From NCBI RefSeq assembly GCF_023276375.1, contig NZ_JALLPK010000001.1, positions 992,001 to 1,056,000 of the forward strand: DNA of 64,000 bases, read 5' to 3'. This document shows, piece by piece, positions 36,381-45,363 of the stretch. How positions within the stretch are numbered: position 1 is the stretch's first letter; the number at the start of each line of letters is the position of its first letter. The notes under the pieces are model-generated. The model had not been told where the DNA came from, did no database searches, and worked only from the letters and a program-made list of their open reading frames with translations. The stretch comes from Halocatena marina. Lineage in GTDB: Archaea; Halobacteriota; Halobacteria; Halobacteriales; Haloarculaceae. A program made the position numbers and the translations under genes.

Positions 36381-37139
36381 ATGTCTGTAAACATTACTGG
36401 TGTGATATCAGAAGGATTGAGACGAACAGTGAGCCGGAATGGGCTCATGCTCATCGGAATTTTGATCGTATTCGCTCTCTTCAATAGTCTCATTTCGATT
36501 GGTGCGAGACAAACCCCAATCCTTGTTGCTCTCGTTTCTCTTGTGTTCGGTCTCGTAAACATCATCGTATCTATTGGGGCCATTCGGCTGTTCGTGAGCG
36601 ACGAGACTGAAGAACTTCCACGCGAATACTTCAGCGACGACATTGGATGGCCGCTACTCAATTACATTGTTGGAGCAATTGTCTTCTTAATCGCCGTCTT
36701 TATTGGAACCTTGTTGTTTGTGATTCCTGGAATCTTTCTGCTCGTCGCTCTGACGTTCTGGTCCGTTTACGTCGCTGCAGAAAATGAAAGCTTCATCACT
36801 GGGTTTCAGAAGAGTTGGGAGCTGACTAGTGGCCACCGTTTCAATCTCTTTGGTCTCGGGATTATTGTCGTAATCCTCTGGGGAATCATTGGAGGCATTC
36901 TTGGGGCTATCGCTGGACTCGTTGGTGGTCTCCTGGGTGCTGTAATCGGTCTTGACCCTGCACAGTTCGGTGGTGCTCTCGGTAGTGCTGCTAGTGGACC
37001 TGTTGGATCGATTTTTGCGCTTGCGGCGCTTGCAACAGCCTACAACCAGCTTCGAGAGCAGGAAGATGACGCGAGTGCTTCCTCCGATAATGCGCTCGAA
37101 TCGGATGTGTCATCGGATACGAGCGCTGACAGCGTCTGA
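36381..37139 (+). CDS. Multi-pass membrane protein of unknown function, 252 aa
   Basis: It has about six hydrophobic segments (near 20-40, 46-68, 90-112, 114-135, 155-185 rich in Gly, and 200-220) and a C-terminal acidic, Ser-rich tail. The pattern FWSVYVAAENESFITGFQKSWELTSGHRFNLFGL resembles the haloarchaeal DUF7847-type and YciC-like membrane proteins in which a conserved Ser-W-x-L-T-x-G loop links two helices. No catalytic residue is evident; a role in membrane organisation is possible. Confidence 0.7.
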   Translation: MSVNITGVISEGLRRTVSRNGLMLIGILIVFALFNSLISIGARQTPILVALVSLVFGLVNIIVSIGAIRLFVSDETEELPREYFSDDIGWPLLNYIVGAIVFLIAVFIGTLLFVIPGIFLLVALTFWSVYVAAENESFITGFQKSWELTSGHRFNLFGLGIIVVILWGIIGGILGAIAGLVGGLLGAVIGLDPAQFGGALGSAASGPVGSIFALAALATAYNQLREQEDDASASSDNALESDVSSDTSADSV

Positions 37140-37397
37140 TTTGATCGATCGGGAATCTCTCTCTCTCGAGACGGATTTTCAGAATCGTGCTGCTGGATCG
37201 AATCACATTCACGAAATTCGAATAGTTAATCCATCGATCGCTGTTGATTGTGGGTCATAATTCCATGAATAGCTCACCAGACTAGCGACAAAACACGCAC
37301 CAAGAACGGTGATACATCCGATCACCCGTAATCGTCGACGAAGCAGTTGAGTATGCCGCTAGTCATCTTTTTCTGTATCTTTGACCTAGATACGATT

Positions 37398-37781
37398 ATG
37401 CTTCAGAAAACATTCGTAGCGATCGGTGTGATCGAGATTCTTTCACCGGAACGACTCATCGATGCCACAGAACAACTTGCACTCGAAAACCCTGATGACT
37501 GTGAGACAAAACAGTGGGTCATCCCCGCTGCACGACTTGAGGGAATCGTCTATCTGTTACTTGCATGCTGTTGTGGTAGATCTCAGTCGGCGTTCAAGAC
37601 GCTGCTCGGCGTCATTGGACTGCCTGCCCTGCTCTACCCGAGAGACCTCATCGACTACACAACCGAAATTGCCTACACTGACGCGGAGGCTTGTGAATGG
37701 AAACCGTGGATCTATCCATTCACGCGCCTCCTTGGGGCCGTCTACGTCATCATCGCTCTCAACGAGATCCGAAACAGGTGA
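37398..37781 (+). CDS. Small membrane protein, 127 aa
   Basis: From ATG 37398 the protein shows hydrophobic stretches at about 2-14, 45-60, 66-80 and 105-122, separated by acidic loops. Two internal parts look alike (VIEILSPERLIDATEQLALENPDDCETKQWVIP against LPALLYPRDLIDYTTEIAYT), suggesting an ancient internal duplication. No family is recognised. The frame extends upstream (ATG 37353) but the first helix fits better with the later start. Confidence 0.6.
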   Translation: MLQKTFVAIGVIEILSPERLIDATEQLALENPDDCETKQWVIPAARLEGIVYLLLACCCGRSQSAFKTLLGVIGLPALLYPRDLIDYTTEIAYTDAEACEWKPWIYPFTRLLGAVYVIIALNEIRNR

Positions 37782-38014
37782 CCGGGGCACAGACCAATAG
37801 TCGAACGTACATGTTCTTAGAATCTCATTCTTCTGACTCGATCGAACGAGAGTCATTCTCGGGTTCATCGTGGTATACGTTCGCTACAGTGTCGCTAGTC
37901 TCTCACTATCAAATTACTGTAGTGGTTGTCTCTCGTTGCCGGATCTTGGGACAAACGTGCCTTCATTTCGATCAGTAACAACAGATTTTTGTCACTGCAT
38001 ACCGGTCGCTCGCT

Positions 38015-38596
38015 ATGCAAGTTATTACGAACAGCGGCTGGGTGGAGGTCATCACCGGCTGTATGTTCTCGGGAAAGACCGAGGAACTCCTGCGACGACT
38101 CCGTCGCGCCGAGATCGCGGGCCAGTCGGTCGCTGTCTTTACACCAGCTCTCGATGACCGCTACGGCGAGACTGCCATTGGGACCCACACAGGAGCGACG
38201 TGGAAGGCCACGGTCGTCGATGAAGATCATCCTCAACAGATCACCACATCGCTCGACGGTGAGACGGTCGTTGCCATCGATGAAGCAAATTTCTTCTCTA
38301 CGGAACTCGTCCCGGTCTGCAAGCGCCTTGCGGATACCGGCCATCGAGTTGTTATCAGTGGCACCGATCAAACGTTCCGTGCCGAACCGTTCGAACCACT
38401 CTCACAGCTCATGGCACTCGCTGAATACGTCGATAAGCTTCAGGCCATTTGCACACAGTGTGGTGAACCTGCCTCACGCAACCAGCGGCTCATCGACGGT
38501 GAACCCGCTCACTACGACGACCCGACGATCATGGTGGGAGCTGAAGAATCCTACGAGGCACGCTGTCGGAACTGCCACGTCATTCGCAGCGACTGA
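38015..38596 (+). CDS. tdk: Thymidine kinase
   Basis: The 193-residue protein is a type-II thymidine kinase: P-loop GCMFSGKTEELL at 15-26, the DEANFF Walker-B/active-site element, and zinc-ribbon cysteines CTQCG and CRNCH. It phosphorylates thymidine (and often deoxyuridine) for nucleotide salvage. Length is as in bacterial and archaeal enzymes (190-205 aa). It stands alone but fits the nucleobase theme of the region. Confidence 0.93.
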   Translation: MQVITNSGWVEVITGCMFSGKTEELLRRLRRAEIAGQSVAVFTPALDDRYGETAIGTHTGATWKATVVDEDHPQQITTSLDGETVVAIDEANFFSTELVPVCKRLADTGHRVVISGTDQTFRAEPFEPLSQLMALAEYVDKLQAICTQCGEPASRNQRLIDGEPAHYDDPTIMVGAEESYEARCRNCHVIRSD

Positions 38597-38631
38597 CCGC
38601 CGCATGTGATCAGCTGTTCGGAATTCGTTTC

Positions 38632-39132
38632 TTATTCTTCTTCCTGCGATCGTTCGACTCCCTTCGATCGAATTGATTTGCGTCGTTCGATCATACCCAG
38701 TAGAGTCAGTGAAATTATGAGCTCATCGTTCTGGTTAACTCCTGTGATCTTTACGTGCACTTCACCCAGTTCTGGGTTGCCTTCGAGTGGAAGCGTCTCT
38801 ATGATCTCTATTTGAACAGACAGCACGTCACCAGGTCGGATTGGTGCATACCATCGAAGTTCGTCGACACCGCGTCCACCGGCACTCGCCATGTCCTTGA
38901 GTGCGCCATCGACGAACAGTCGCATACAGATTGCGGCCGTCTGCCAGCCGCTTGCGATGATCCCTCCGAACATGGAATCTTTGGCCGCGCTCTCGTCAGT
39001 ATGGAATGGTTGTGGGTCGTATTTCGTGGCGAATTCGGTGATCTCCTCCTCTGTTACTGTGTAGCTACCCAACGCTGTTGTCTGGCCAATCTCACAGTCT
39101 TCATAGTATCGTGGGAATACGTTCGAAGGCAT
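38632..39132 (-). CDS. MaoC family hot-dog dehydratase
   Basis: The 166-residue protein is a single hot-dog domain of the MaoC type. Visible elements are FPRYYEDCEIGQTTALGSYTVTEEEI, the hydratase-2-like motif FATKYDPQPFHTDE containing the active-site Asp and His, and FGGIIASGWQTAAICMRL. Members hydrate enoyl-CoA or serve as mesaconyl/crotonyl-CoA hydratases; no CoA genes lie adjacent. The terminator side faces the thymidine kinase gene 35 bp away. Confidence 0.85.
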   Translation of the reverse strand: MPSNVFPRYYEDCEIGQTTALGSYTVTEEEITEFATKYDPQPFHTDESAAKDSMFGGIIASGWQTAAICMRLFVDGALKDMASAGGRGVDELRWYAPIRPGDVLSVQIEIIETLPLEGNPELGEVHVKITGVNQNDELIISLTLLGMIERRKSIRSKGVERSQEEE

Positions 39133-39273
39133 TCTTAATCCATCATACGTGGAGTACGTGGTGTTGTCAGTGTATCCACCGGGAAATTCCGCGATTGATG
39201 GAATAGTCCGGACCTCAAACTGTTCGTTAGTAGTGTTGAAACCATATCGAATGATGGCTCTCTTAATCAGCGA

Positions 39274-40059
39274 TCAGGTAGAGACTCGATCGGACCGTCG
39301 TTTGTAGTGGTCGAATTTCGCTTTTGCCCACCGGATGCTCTCTGCGGTGTCATTGATTACAAGGCCACTTGTGTGTCCCTCCTCATCGAGTTCAATACAG
39401 ATCTCGCTGGCGCTCGAAGAAGCGACAAGAAGGAGCGTAAACGGGAACTCAGTGTTCGTCTGCCAAAGCGAAGTGTCACTCGCAGTACGGATGCCATCGA
39501 ATGCAGTTGGATACTCCTGATGTAGGTGCGTCATGATCTCTTCGGTGAGGAGTAGCTCTGCCATGAGCCCATCATCGACAATTCGCTGGTGAAGAATCGA
39601 TATGTATCGCGGTGAGACTGCTGGCGAGAATCCGTGGACGACGGTGGCTTCCTGTAATATTGTTTCTACGCGGGTGAAATGGCGATCGACCGCGTGGTTG
39701 TCTGGTGTGACGATTTCAGCCCCGACGAGTGCCGAGGGATCGATTGCGTTGCGGGGGAGACGTGAAAGTAGATCCCCGAGATCGGCGATTCGTGCCAGTT
39801 CGTCGTACTGCCGGAGGGCTACAATCCCGAACAGCGTCGGTTGGAGCTCTTCTCGAGTTAACTCGATGAGTCCTAGTTCCCGGAGCTGAGTGACGCCTTT
39901 GTAGACAGTCGATTTGGACGCATCAAGGCGGTCGACGAGAATGTGTCGTTCCTTCGGAGCGTCGATGAGTGATCGGAGAATATCCTGTCTCCGTGACAGT
40001 AAATCAATTAGTTCGTCCGCATCGGTGAGGCTCGCACCCGCCGGTGTATCATCGGACAT
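39274..40059 (-). CDS. Winged-helix regulator with FilR1-type domain (copy 1)
   Basis: The 261-residue protein has an N-terminal winged helix (about residues 22-80; DRLDASKSTVYKGVTQLRELGLIEL is the recognition part) and a C-terminal FilR1/DUF1724-like domain (about 115-255) that senses an unknown ligand and includes IVDDGLMAELLLTEEIM. Such regulators are numerous in haloarchaea. It is divergent from a paralogue that starts 215 bp away, so the two may share an operator region and cross-regulate. Confidence 0.85.
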   Translation of the reverse strand: MSDDTPAGASLTDADELIDLLSRRQDILRSLIDAPKERHILVDRLDASKSTVYKGVTQLRELGLIELTREELQPTLFGIVALRQYDELARIADLGDLLSRLPRNAIDPSALVGAEIVTPDNHAVDRHFTRVETILQEATVVHGFSPAVSPRYISILHQRIVDDGLMAELLLTEEIMTHLHQEYPTAFDGIRTASDTSLWQTNTEFPFTLLLVASSSASEICIELDEEGHTSGLVINDTAESIRWAKAKFDHYKRRSDRVST

Positions 40060-40273
40060 CTGTGGATTAACCCTCTTGAAAAAGCGATATGAACGGGCTT
40101 AATCTTATTTAGCGATTGTTTCGGTGATGATCGGACCTTCCTCGACGTGATTGTCATCGTTAGACGTATATTCACACGTTTGAGGAGACAGCAAATCGAT
40201 TCCCATTAGATCCATTCTACTCTTTCGCTGGGACAGCTATATGTGGATCTCTGGTGAGGTATTGCGTACACAA

Positions 40274-41056
40274 ATGGACGAGGTGTTAGAAATTATCTCG
40301 GTGCTATCCGGCTCGCGACACCGTCTCCCGATACTGCAGTATCTTGATGACGAGCCAGCTGGTGTCTCGGATATTAGCTCAGATCTAGACATCCCACGCA
40401 CGACGGTCAAACACAACCTCACGCGGCTAGAGGAGACAGAACTGATACAGTCGGTCGGAACGAGCTACTCCGTCACAACATTCGGTACGTACGTCTGTGA
40501 GGATGTCACCAACTGTCTGCATCGGATCGCTGTCTCGACAGATCTACTCCCGTTTCTCGAAGTTGTTCCCCGCTCAACGCTCGATCTGGATATTTCGACC
40601 TTCCAACATTCGAATGTGACAGCCGTTTCCTCGACGAATCCACACGCACCTGTCGAGCGACTACTTGAACTCGTACAGGACGCAACGTACCTACGGGTGG
40701 CGACGCCGGTGATCCTGCCGCGCCTCGTCGATGCTTTCCATGAAGCGGTCGTCGAACGCGGGATTCACCTCGATCTGATCGTCCCTGCCGAGACGTTGGA
40801 GATGGTGCAATCGGAGTTCGCAAGCGAGTACCGAGCGGCCATCGAAAGTGAGCGGCTAATCGTCGGTGTCTCTCCTGATGATATTCCATTCGGGCTGTTC
40901 CTGTTCGAGGAACAGCTCGCACTTGTCGGTCACGACGGAATGAATCTTCCCCGTTGTCTTGTCGAAAACGATGCTGAGGCTGCGTTGCAGTGGGCAAACG
41001 AAGCGTTTCGGGATTTCGAACGTCGTGCCGATACCTACGTTTGGTATGACGACTGA
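40274..41056 (+). CDS. Winged-helix regulator with FilR1-type domain (copy 2)
   Basis: From ATG 40274 the 260-residue protein has a winged helix (about residues 6-65; DISSDLDIPRTTVKHNLTRL) and a FilR1/DUF1724-like effector domain (AVVERGIHLDLIVPAETLEMV, VGVSPDDIPFGLFLFEEQLALVG). It is clearly related to, but diverged from, the neighbouring minus-strand gene. Head-to-head placement suggests coordinated or mutual control. Its targets are unknown. Confidence 0.85.
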   Translation: MDEVLEIISVLSGSRHRLPILQYLDDEPAGVSDISSDLDIPRTTVKHNLTRLEETELIQSVGTSYSVTTFGTYVCEDVTNCLHRIAVSTDLLPFLEVVPRSTLDLDISTFQHSNVTAVSSTNPHAPVERLLELVQDATYLRVATPVILPRLVDAFHEAVVERGIHLDLIVPAETLEMVQSEFASEYRAAIESERLIVGVSPDDIPFGLFLFEEQLALVGHDGMNLPRCLVENDAEAALQWANEAFRDFERRADTYVWYDD

Positions 41057-41204
41057 ACAGTACACACGAGGGTGGGATGGCAAAGCCATACAACAGCCCC
41101 TTCGCATTCGACGAACTCGTAATTAATATAGAAATTTTCAATTTCGATGCTGTGTTCAGATATGAATTCTCAATCGTATTGGAGTGGTTTTTGTGCTATG
41201 ACGT

Positions 41205-42923
41205 CTACTCGTGGAAGCTCTCCGAAGCTCGTGAGGGTTCGTCGTCGATCACAATTTCGAACCGCGCACCTCCATTTTCGCTGTCTGTAACCGACACGTC
41301 ACCTCCGTGGGCGTTGGCGATCGATTTGACGATAGCGAGACCGAGTCCAGTACCAGAGGAGGATCGGGTGTAGCCCGATTCGAACACGTGCTCGCGTACG
41401 GATGGTGGAATACCGGGACCATCGTCTTCGATGTAAAAACCCGTCTCTTCTTCCAACGGGCCGACTCGAATGGTGACATCGGGACCAGCGTGCTCGACTG
41501 CGTTTTTGAATAGGTTCTCGAACAGTTGCTGGAGTCGTCCCGGATCCGCTTTCACCGTGTAGGCCTCCGATTCGATCTCGACCGTCATTTCATCATGATC
41601 GGCCGAGAGTGTCGCATTCACCACGGTGTCGAGCGGAACAACTTCTGTTTCGCCAACCATCTGCCCTTCGCGCGCAAGGGTGAGGAGATCATCGATGAGT
41701 GCCTCCATCTCGTCGTGTGCCGTCGAAATCCGATCAACGTGTTCGCTTTCACACTCATCGTGAACCAATCCCAAATAGCCTTGTGCAATACTCAATGGGC
41801 CCTGAAGATCGTGTGAAACAATACTAGCGAACTGTTCGAGGTGATCGTTCTGTCGCTTCAGCTGGTCGTTCTGCTGTTTCAGTCGCCGGCGCTGTTCTTC
41901 TTCGATCGTGGTATCTCGAATGATCACGACCCGCCCCCGGCGTTCGCCAGTGTGGCTCTGTAGTGGTGAAATCCGTAGATTGAGAACGCGTTGCTTGCCG
42001 TCGATGTCGACGACAATATTCTCAGACCCTTCGTACACGTCCCGATAGCGATCGACGTAACACGAATTGAATACTTCCGTGGCAGAGAGCCCAACGACTA
42101 CCTCAGGATCAATTCCAAGCAACGACTCGGTGGCGGAGTTGATATCGACGATGTAATTGTCGGAATCGAGAACGATAATTCCGTCGTGCATCTCGTCGAT
42201 GATGGTGTCCCGTGCGATCGGCACGAGGTCCAACAACCGAAATCGAAAGAGTGCCGCGATGAACAGCCCCCCTGAAATCACGAAGAGGAACGGCGTCGGA
42301 TCCATAACCATCGAGAACGCTTGGGAAATCTTAATCGCATTTCCAGCCCACGGAATGACGACTGCTGCGACCATCATCGCCACCTGACGGCGATAAATTT
42401 GCTGTGAGACAGCGATTGAGCGAAGAAAAATGATGGTTCCGGCTCCCAACAGGAGATACGAGTGGACCGTGTGTACCCAAAACCACGGTCCATACGACGA
42501 AATACTCAACAACTGAGTTGAATCGACAATCAGCAGTCCCTCGATTCGCCAGAACAGCTCGTGAACGCTATTCGTCCAGATGACGAACTGGGTCGTTATT
42601 GGAATCGCGAGAAGGGCCGCTACGGTTTCTCGCGTTATCCAAGCTTCTTTACCAGCGTACTCTAGTGAAAGAACGATCCAAGCGACTGGGACGAGACTGA
42701 TTCCGAGATATCCGATATTCGTCGCTAACAGGTTCCCTGTGTACGTCATGGCCAATTGTGTGTGAATCGAGCCAATTGCCCAGATCGTAGCGGCTCCCAT
42801 CAGTGCTGCCAACGAGCGCGCACCACGCTTTGGACGTAGTCTCCACGAAACGCCTCCGATGATCATGAGCATGATAGTCGCGACTCCGAGAACGAGAATT
42901 CGAGGCTGAAACAATGTGGCCAT
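41205..42923 (-). CDS. Sensor histidine kinase with 7TM N-terminus and PAS domain
   Basis: The 572-residue protein begins with a seven-helix membrane domain of the 7TM histidine-kinase type (about residues 5-230), then a PAS domain (about 240-345), a short coiled coil rich in Gln/Arg (345-364), HisKA with phospho-acceptor His371 in SIVSHDLQGPLSIA, and HATPase_c with N-box FENLFKNAVEHA, G1 IEDDGPGIP and G2 GTGLGLAIV. It should autophosphorylate on a membrane or light/energy signal. A REC-PAS response regulator lies 87 bp upstream on the same strand and is a likely partner. Confidence 0.9.
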   Translation of the reverse strand: MATLFQPRILVLGVATIMLMIIGGVSWRLRPKRGARSLAALMGAATIWAIGSIHTQLAMTYTGNLLATNIGYLGISLVPVAWIVLSLEYAGKEAWITRETVAALLAIPITTQFVIWTNSVHELFWRIEGLLIVDSTQLLSISSYGPWFWVHTVHSYLLLGAGTIIFLRSIAVSQQIYRRQVAMMVAAVVIPWAGNAIKISQAFSMVMDPTPFLFVISGGLFIAALFRFRLLDLVPIARDTIIDEMHDGIIVLDSDNYIVDINSATESLLGIDPEVVVGLSATEVFNSCYVDRYRDVYEGSENIVVDIDGKQRVLNLRISPLQSHTGERRGRVVIIRDTTIEEEQRRRLKQQNDQLKRQNDHLEQFASIVSHDLQGPLSIAQGYLGLVHDECESEHVDRISTAHDEMEALIDDLLTLAREGQMVGETEVVPLDTVVNATLSADHDEMTVEIESEAYTVKADPGRLQQLFENLFKNAVEHAGPDVTIRVGPLEEETGFYIEDDGPGIPPSVREHVFESGYTRSSSGTGLGLAIVKSIANAHGGDVSVTDSENGGARFEIVIDDEPSRASESFHE

Positions 42924-43010
42924 TTTATGACTGGTAATCTGAACGTCCGATGGTGTCGAGATAAACGCTCCGACTGAGTTAAACAGGTCCTTGGACTTCC
43001 TGCTTTTCTC

Positions 43011-43760
43011 CTATGTGACTGAAGATGATCCTTCGTTGTCTGGCCTGAGGATCAGCACTAATAAGTGATCCTCGTCTGGATAGATCCGAATACTGTGTTC
43101 AACACTGCTGGATTTAAATTTTCCTTCGGCAACGATCATCGTTTCTTCATCCAGAGCTCGGCGTAATTCTGCTTCGAGCGCAGATTTTTTTGGCAGATGA
43201 TCCACAACCGCCGCTCCGAGGAGCGACTCTGAAGAGCCATCGAGGAACTGTTCTGCTCCCTCGTTGAGGTAGGTGATACAGAGATCAGTGTCGAGAGTGA
43301 GTAATGGATCAGCGACGCGATCGAGGAGATTCTGAAACCGTCTCATCTCCTTGCGATCTCTCCGTGAGGAGCGAAACCGCACAACAGCGTTGCAGATACG
43401 ACTGCCTAGCATCTTGTACTGTTTTGAACCGGAAGGTTTCTGGACATAGTCGGTGACTCCCATCCGGATGGCTTCACTTGCGACTTTCTCGTTTCCTTTC
43501 CCGGTGAGGAGAATAAAAGGGAGAATGGGATACTCTTCACGGACAGTCGCAAGGACATCGAGTCCGTCGATATCTGGCATGTCGTAATCACAGACGATAC
43601 AGTCCACACTAGATCGCTCGATGATCTCTGTGACCTCTGTTGGATCCGTGGTGATGATCGTCGAAAGTGACGCTTCGATTATCTTTTCGAGATACATCTT
43701 CTGTAGATCTGCGTACGCCGCTTCGTCGTCGACATGCAGGATAGTTATGTCACCAGTCAT
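43011..43760 (-). CDS. Response regulator receiver with PAS domain
   Basis: The 249-residue protein has a receiver domain (1-120) with the acidic pair Asp11/Asp12, phospho-acceptor Asp58 in CIVCDYDMPDIDG, Thr86 and Lys108, and a PAS domain (about 140-240; DRVADPLLTLDTDLCITYLNEGAEQF). No DNA-binding or kinase domain is attached; such REC-PAS proteins are common in haloarchaea and relay signals to other kinases or regulators. It is upstream of the histidine kinase gene in the same direction and may be co-transcribed. Confidence 0.88.
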   Translation of the reverse strand: MTGDITILHVDDEAAYADLQKMYLEKIIEASLSTIITTDPTEVTEIIERSSVDCIVCDYDMPDIDGLDVLATVREEYPILPFILLTGKGNEKVASEAIRMGVTDYVQKPSGSKQYKMLGSRICNAVVRFRSSRRDRKEMRRFQNLLDRVADPLLTLDTDLCITYLNEGAEQFLDGSSESLLGAAVVDHLPKKSALEAELRRALDEETMIVAEGKFKSSSVEHSIRIYPDEDHLLVLILRPDNEGSSSVT

Positions 43761-44317
43761 TTCATTTCTTTAATTGCGAGTGCCGATAGATTGTACATTC
43801 TATTACTATCATACGTGCCATCAAAAAACATTCTGTGGTGGCGCTAAAGATAGAATGCGTCTCCCGGTGTTGGGCGCTATCCACAGAATCATTGGAGGGA
43901 CCCCGATAGACTGATCTCGTAGTTTTGTGTGAGTTAGAAACTTCAAGTTGTGTTATTCACATAATAGTTCTAATATTGGTTGGAAGAGTGACCATCGATT
44001 TGTTGGTCGTGGAATGTCTGAGTGAATACTTTTAAACAATTAAATCAAATAGAATTGATTTATTCGGCTATCAACGCAAAGCAGTAACCACGATGCCCGG
44101 TTAGCGTGACGAGCGTCGTCTTCTACATTGAACAGCGGTGAACAGATTGATCGGAGTGCTAGAAACCACCGTGAGGTCGAGATCGCGTCTATAACGGAGA
44201 CGCGTGGTGCTTCCACTAGCGAAATCAAGTATCGTGGTCGTTTGGTGACTGCCAGCAGCCATCCAAAAAGCTATGGTCTGCCAGTACTGAACGCCGTGGA
44301 CAGAGGATCATCAACAG
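43761..44317. other. 557-bp divergent intergenic region
   Basis: Separates the response regulator (minus) from UspA (plus). The left half contains a hairpin at 43849-43881. The frame 44128-44493 on the plus strand overlaps UspA and is rejected. The stretch 44090-44317 is GC-richer than usual intergenic DNA but shows no recognisable gene. Confidence 0.4.
43849..43881. repeat. Composite hairpin upstream of the response regulator
   Basis: GATA pairs with TATC, GCG with CGC and CCC with GGG around a 6-base loop, with unpaired GAAT and TCT bulges only on the left side. It could be an RNA hairpin in the leader of the response-regulator transcript or a regulator site. Confidence 0.3.
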
Positions 44318-44782
44318 ATGTACGACCACATCCTCATCCCAGCCGATGGAAGCGACGAGGCAAAAAAAGCAGCCAAACACGGCATCGAACTTGCGGCAGC
44401 ACTCGATGCGACAATACACGCGCTGTACGTCATGGATCTCCCGGGGGCTCCCCGAGCTCTTTCAATCAGGGACGACGAAGAACAGGTCCGTGAAGAGTAC
44501 AAGCAGTACGGTCAGAACGTCACCAGTAAGATTTGTGAGATGGCGGACGAATCCGATGTCGAATGCATTGCCACGACCAGAAGCGGTGCAGTTCACGAAG
44601 AGGTCGTCAAATACGCCGACGAAGAGGCTGTCGACGTGATCGTGATGGGTACTGGATATCAGGGGCGATTTGGTGCGCTGCTTGGAACTGTCACTGAAAA
44701 AGTAGTTCGGACGTCGACTGTTCCGGTCATTTCGACCAAAATGGCCGAGTCCGAATCACGTCCGCATAGTTCAGATCAGTAA
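44318..44782 (+). CDS. Universal stress protein (UspA family)
   Basis: The 154-residue protein is a single Usp domain: MYDHILIPADGSDEAKKAAKH at the start, a middle HALYVMDLPGAP strand, and the ATP-binding signature GTGYQGRFGALLGTVTEKVV followed by TSTVPVIST. It binds ATP and supports stress survival; the partner process is unknown. It is an isolated gene facing a small membrane-protein gene. Confidence 0.9.
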   Translation: MYDHILIPADGSDEAKKAAKHGIELAAALDATIHALYVMDLPGAPRALSIRDDEEQVREEYKQYGQNVTSKICEMADESDVECIATTRSGAVHEEVVKYADEEAVDVIVMGTGYQGRFGALLGTVTEKVVRTSTVPVISTKMAESESRPHSSDQ

Positions 44783-44984
44783 TCCGGTAGTGATCCCTTC
44801 GACGATCTCGCTGAATGCCCATTCCGAAGTGATGCGTAGAACGGATAAATCCGGCCCAGAATCTATGGAATGGAGTAGTGGGGAACAAGATTGTTTGCTA
44901 TACAACTCGATAGACCGTATGCTGGTGGCAAAATGTATACTAATCGTCGTTTGAGCGATGGCGAGCGAGGAGACAGGAGACGCT

Positions 44985-45134
44985 CTATATCCGTTTTTCG
45001 CGAAGATAAATCACAATGCTTGCGCTCAAAAACAAGGCTCCGGCTATTCCAAACTCGCTCGATGCCATGAACAGCGCTCCAGCCAGCATCAGCAGGAGGG
45101 CTGCGATCGCCAGAACCAGTGCGAGTACGTTCAT
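44985..45134 (-). CDS. Membrane micro-protein, 49 aa
   Basis: The frame from 45134 encodes 49 residues with two hydrophobic stretches (NVLALVLAIAALLLMLAGAL at 2-21 and IAGALFLSASIVIYL at 30-44) and a basic end REKRI. GGGGGAG lies 4 bases before the ATG, a strong Shine-Dalgarno. The Ala/Leu-rich helices and tail charge distribution are typical of genuine small membrane proteins; function is unknown. It is convergent with UspA and upstream of nothing on its strand. Confidence 0.65.
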   Translation of the reverse strand: MNVLALVLAIAALLLMLAGALFMASSEFGIAGALFLSASIVIYLREKRI

Positions 45135-45363
45135 TAGGCTCCCCCATCTCCTGTTGTATTCGGCGTATCTACCAGAAAACTATAGTATTTCATACATGCG
45201 TTGAAGAATATTAGGACGAACCGAATAAGAACTTGATGTGTGTTGGATCACTGAGCATGACTAGCTGCGCTGTAAATGTTTACTCCAAAGTAATTGTTGA
45301 ATGACTCCGATCCAATGTGTCCTCGAGAACGATGAACGAAACGATGCTACGACTGACAGAGAG

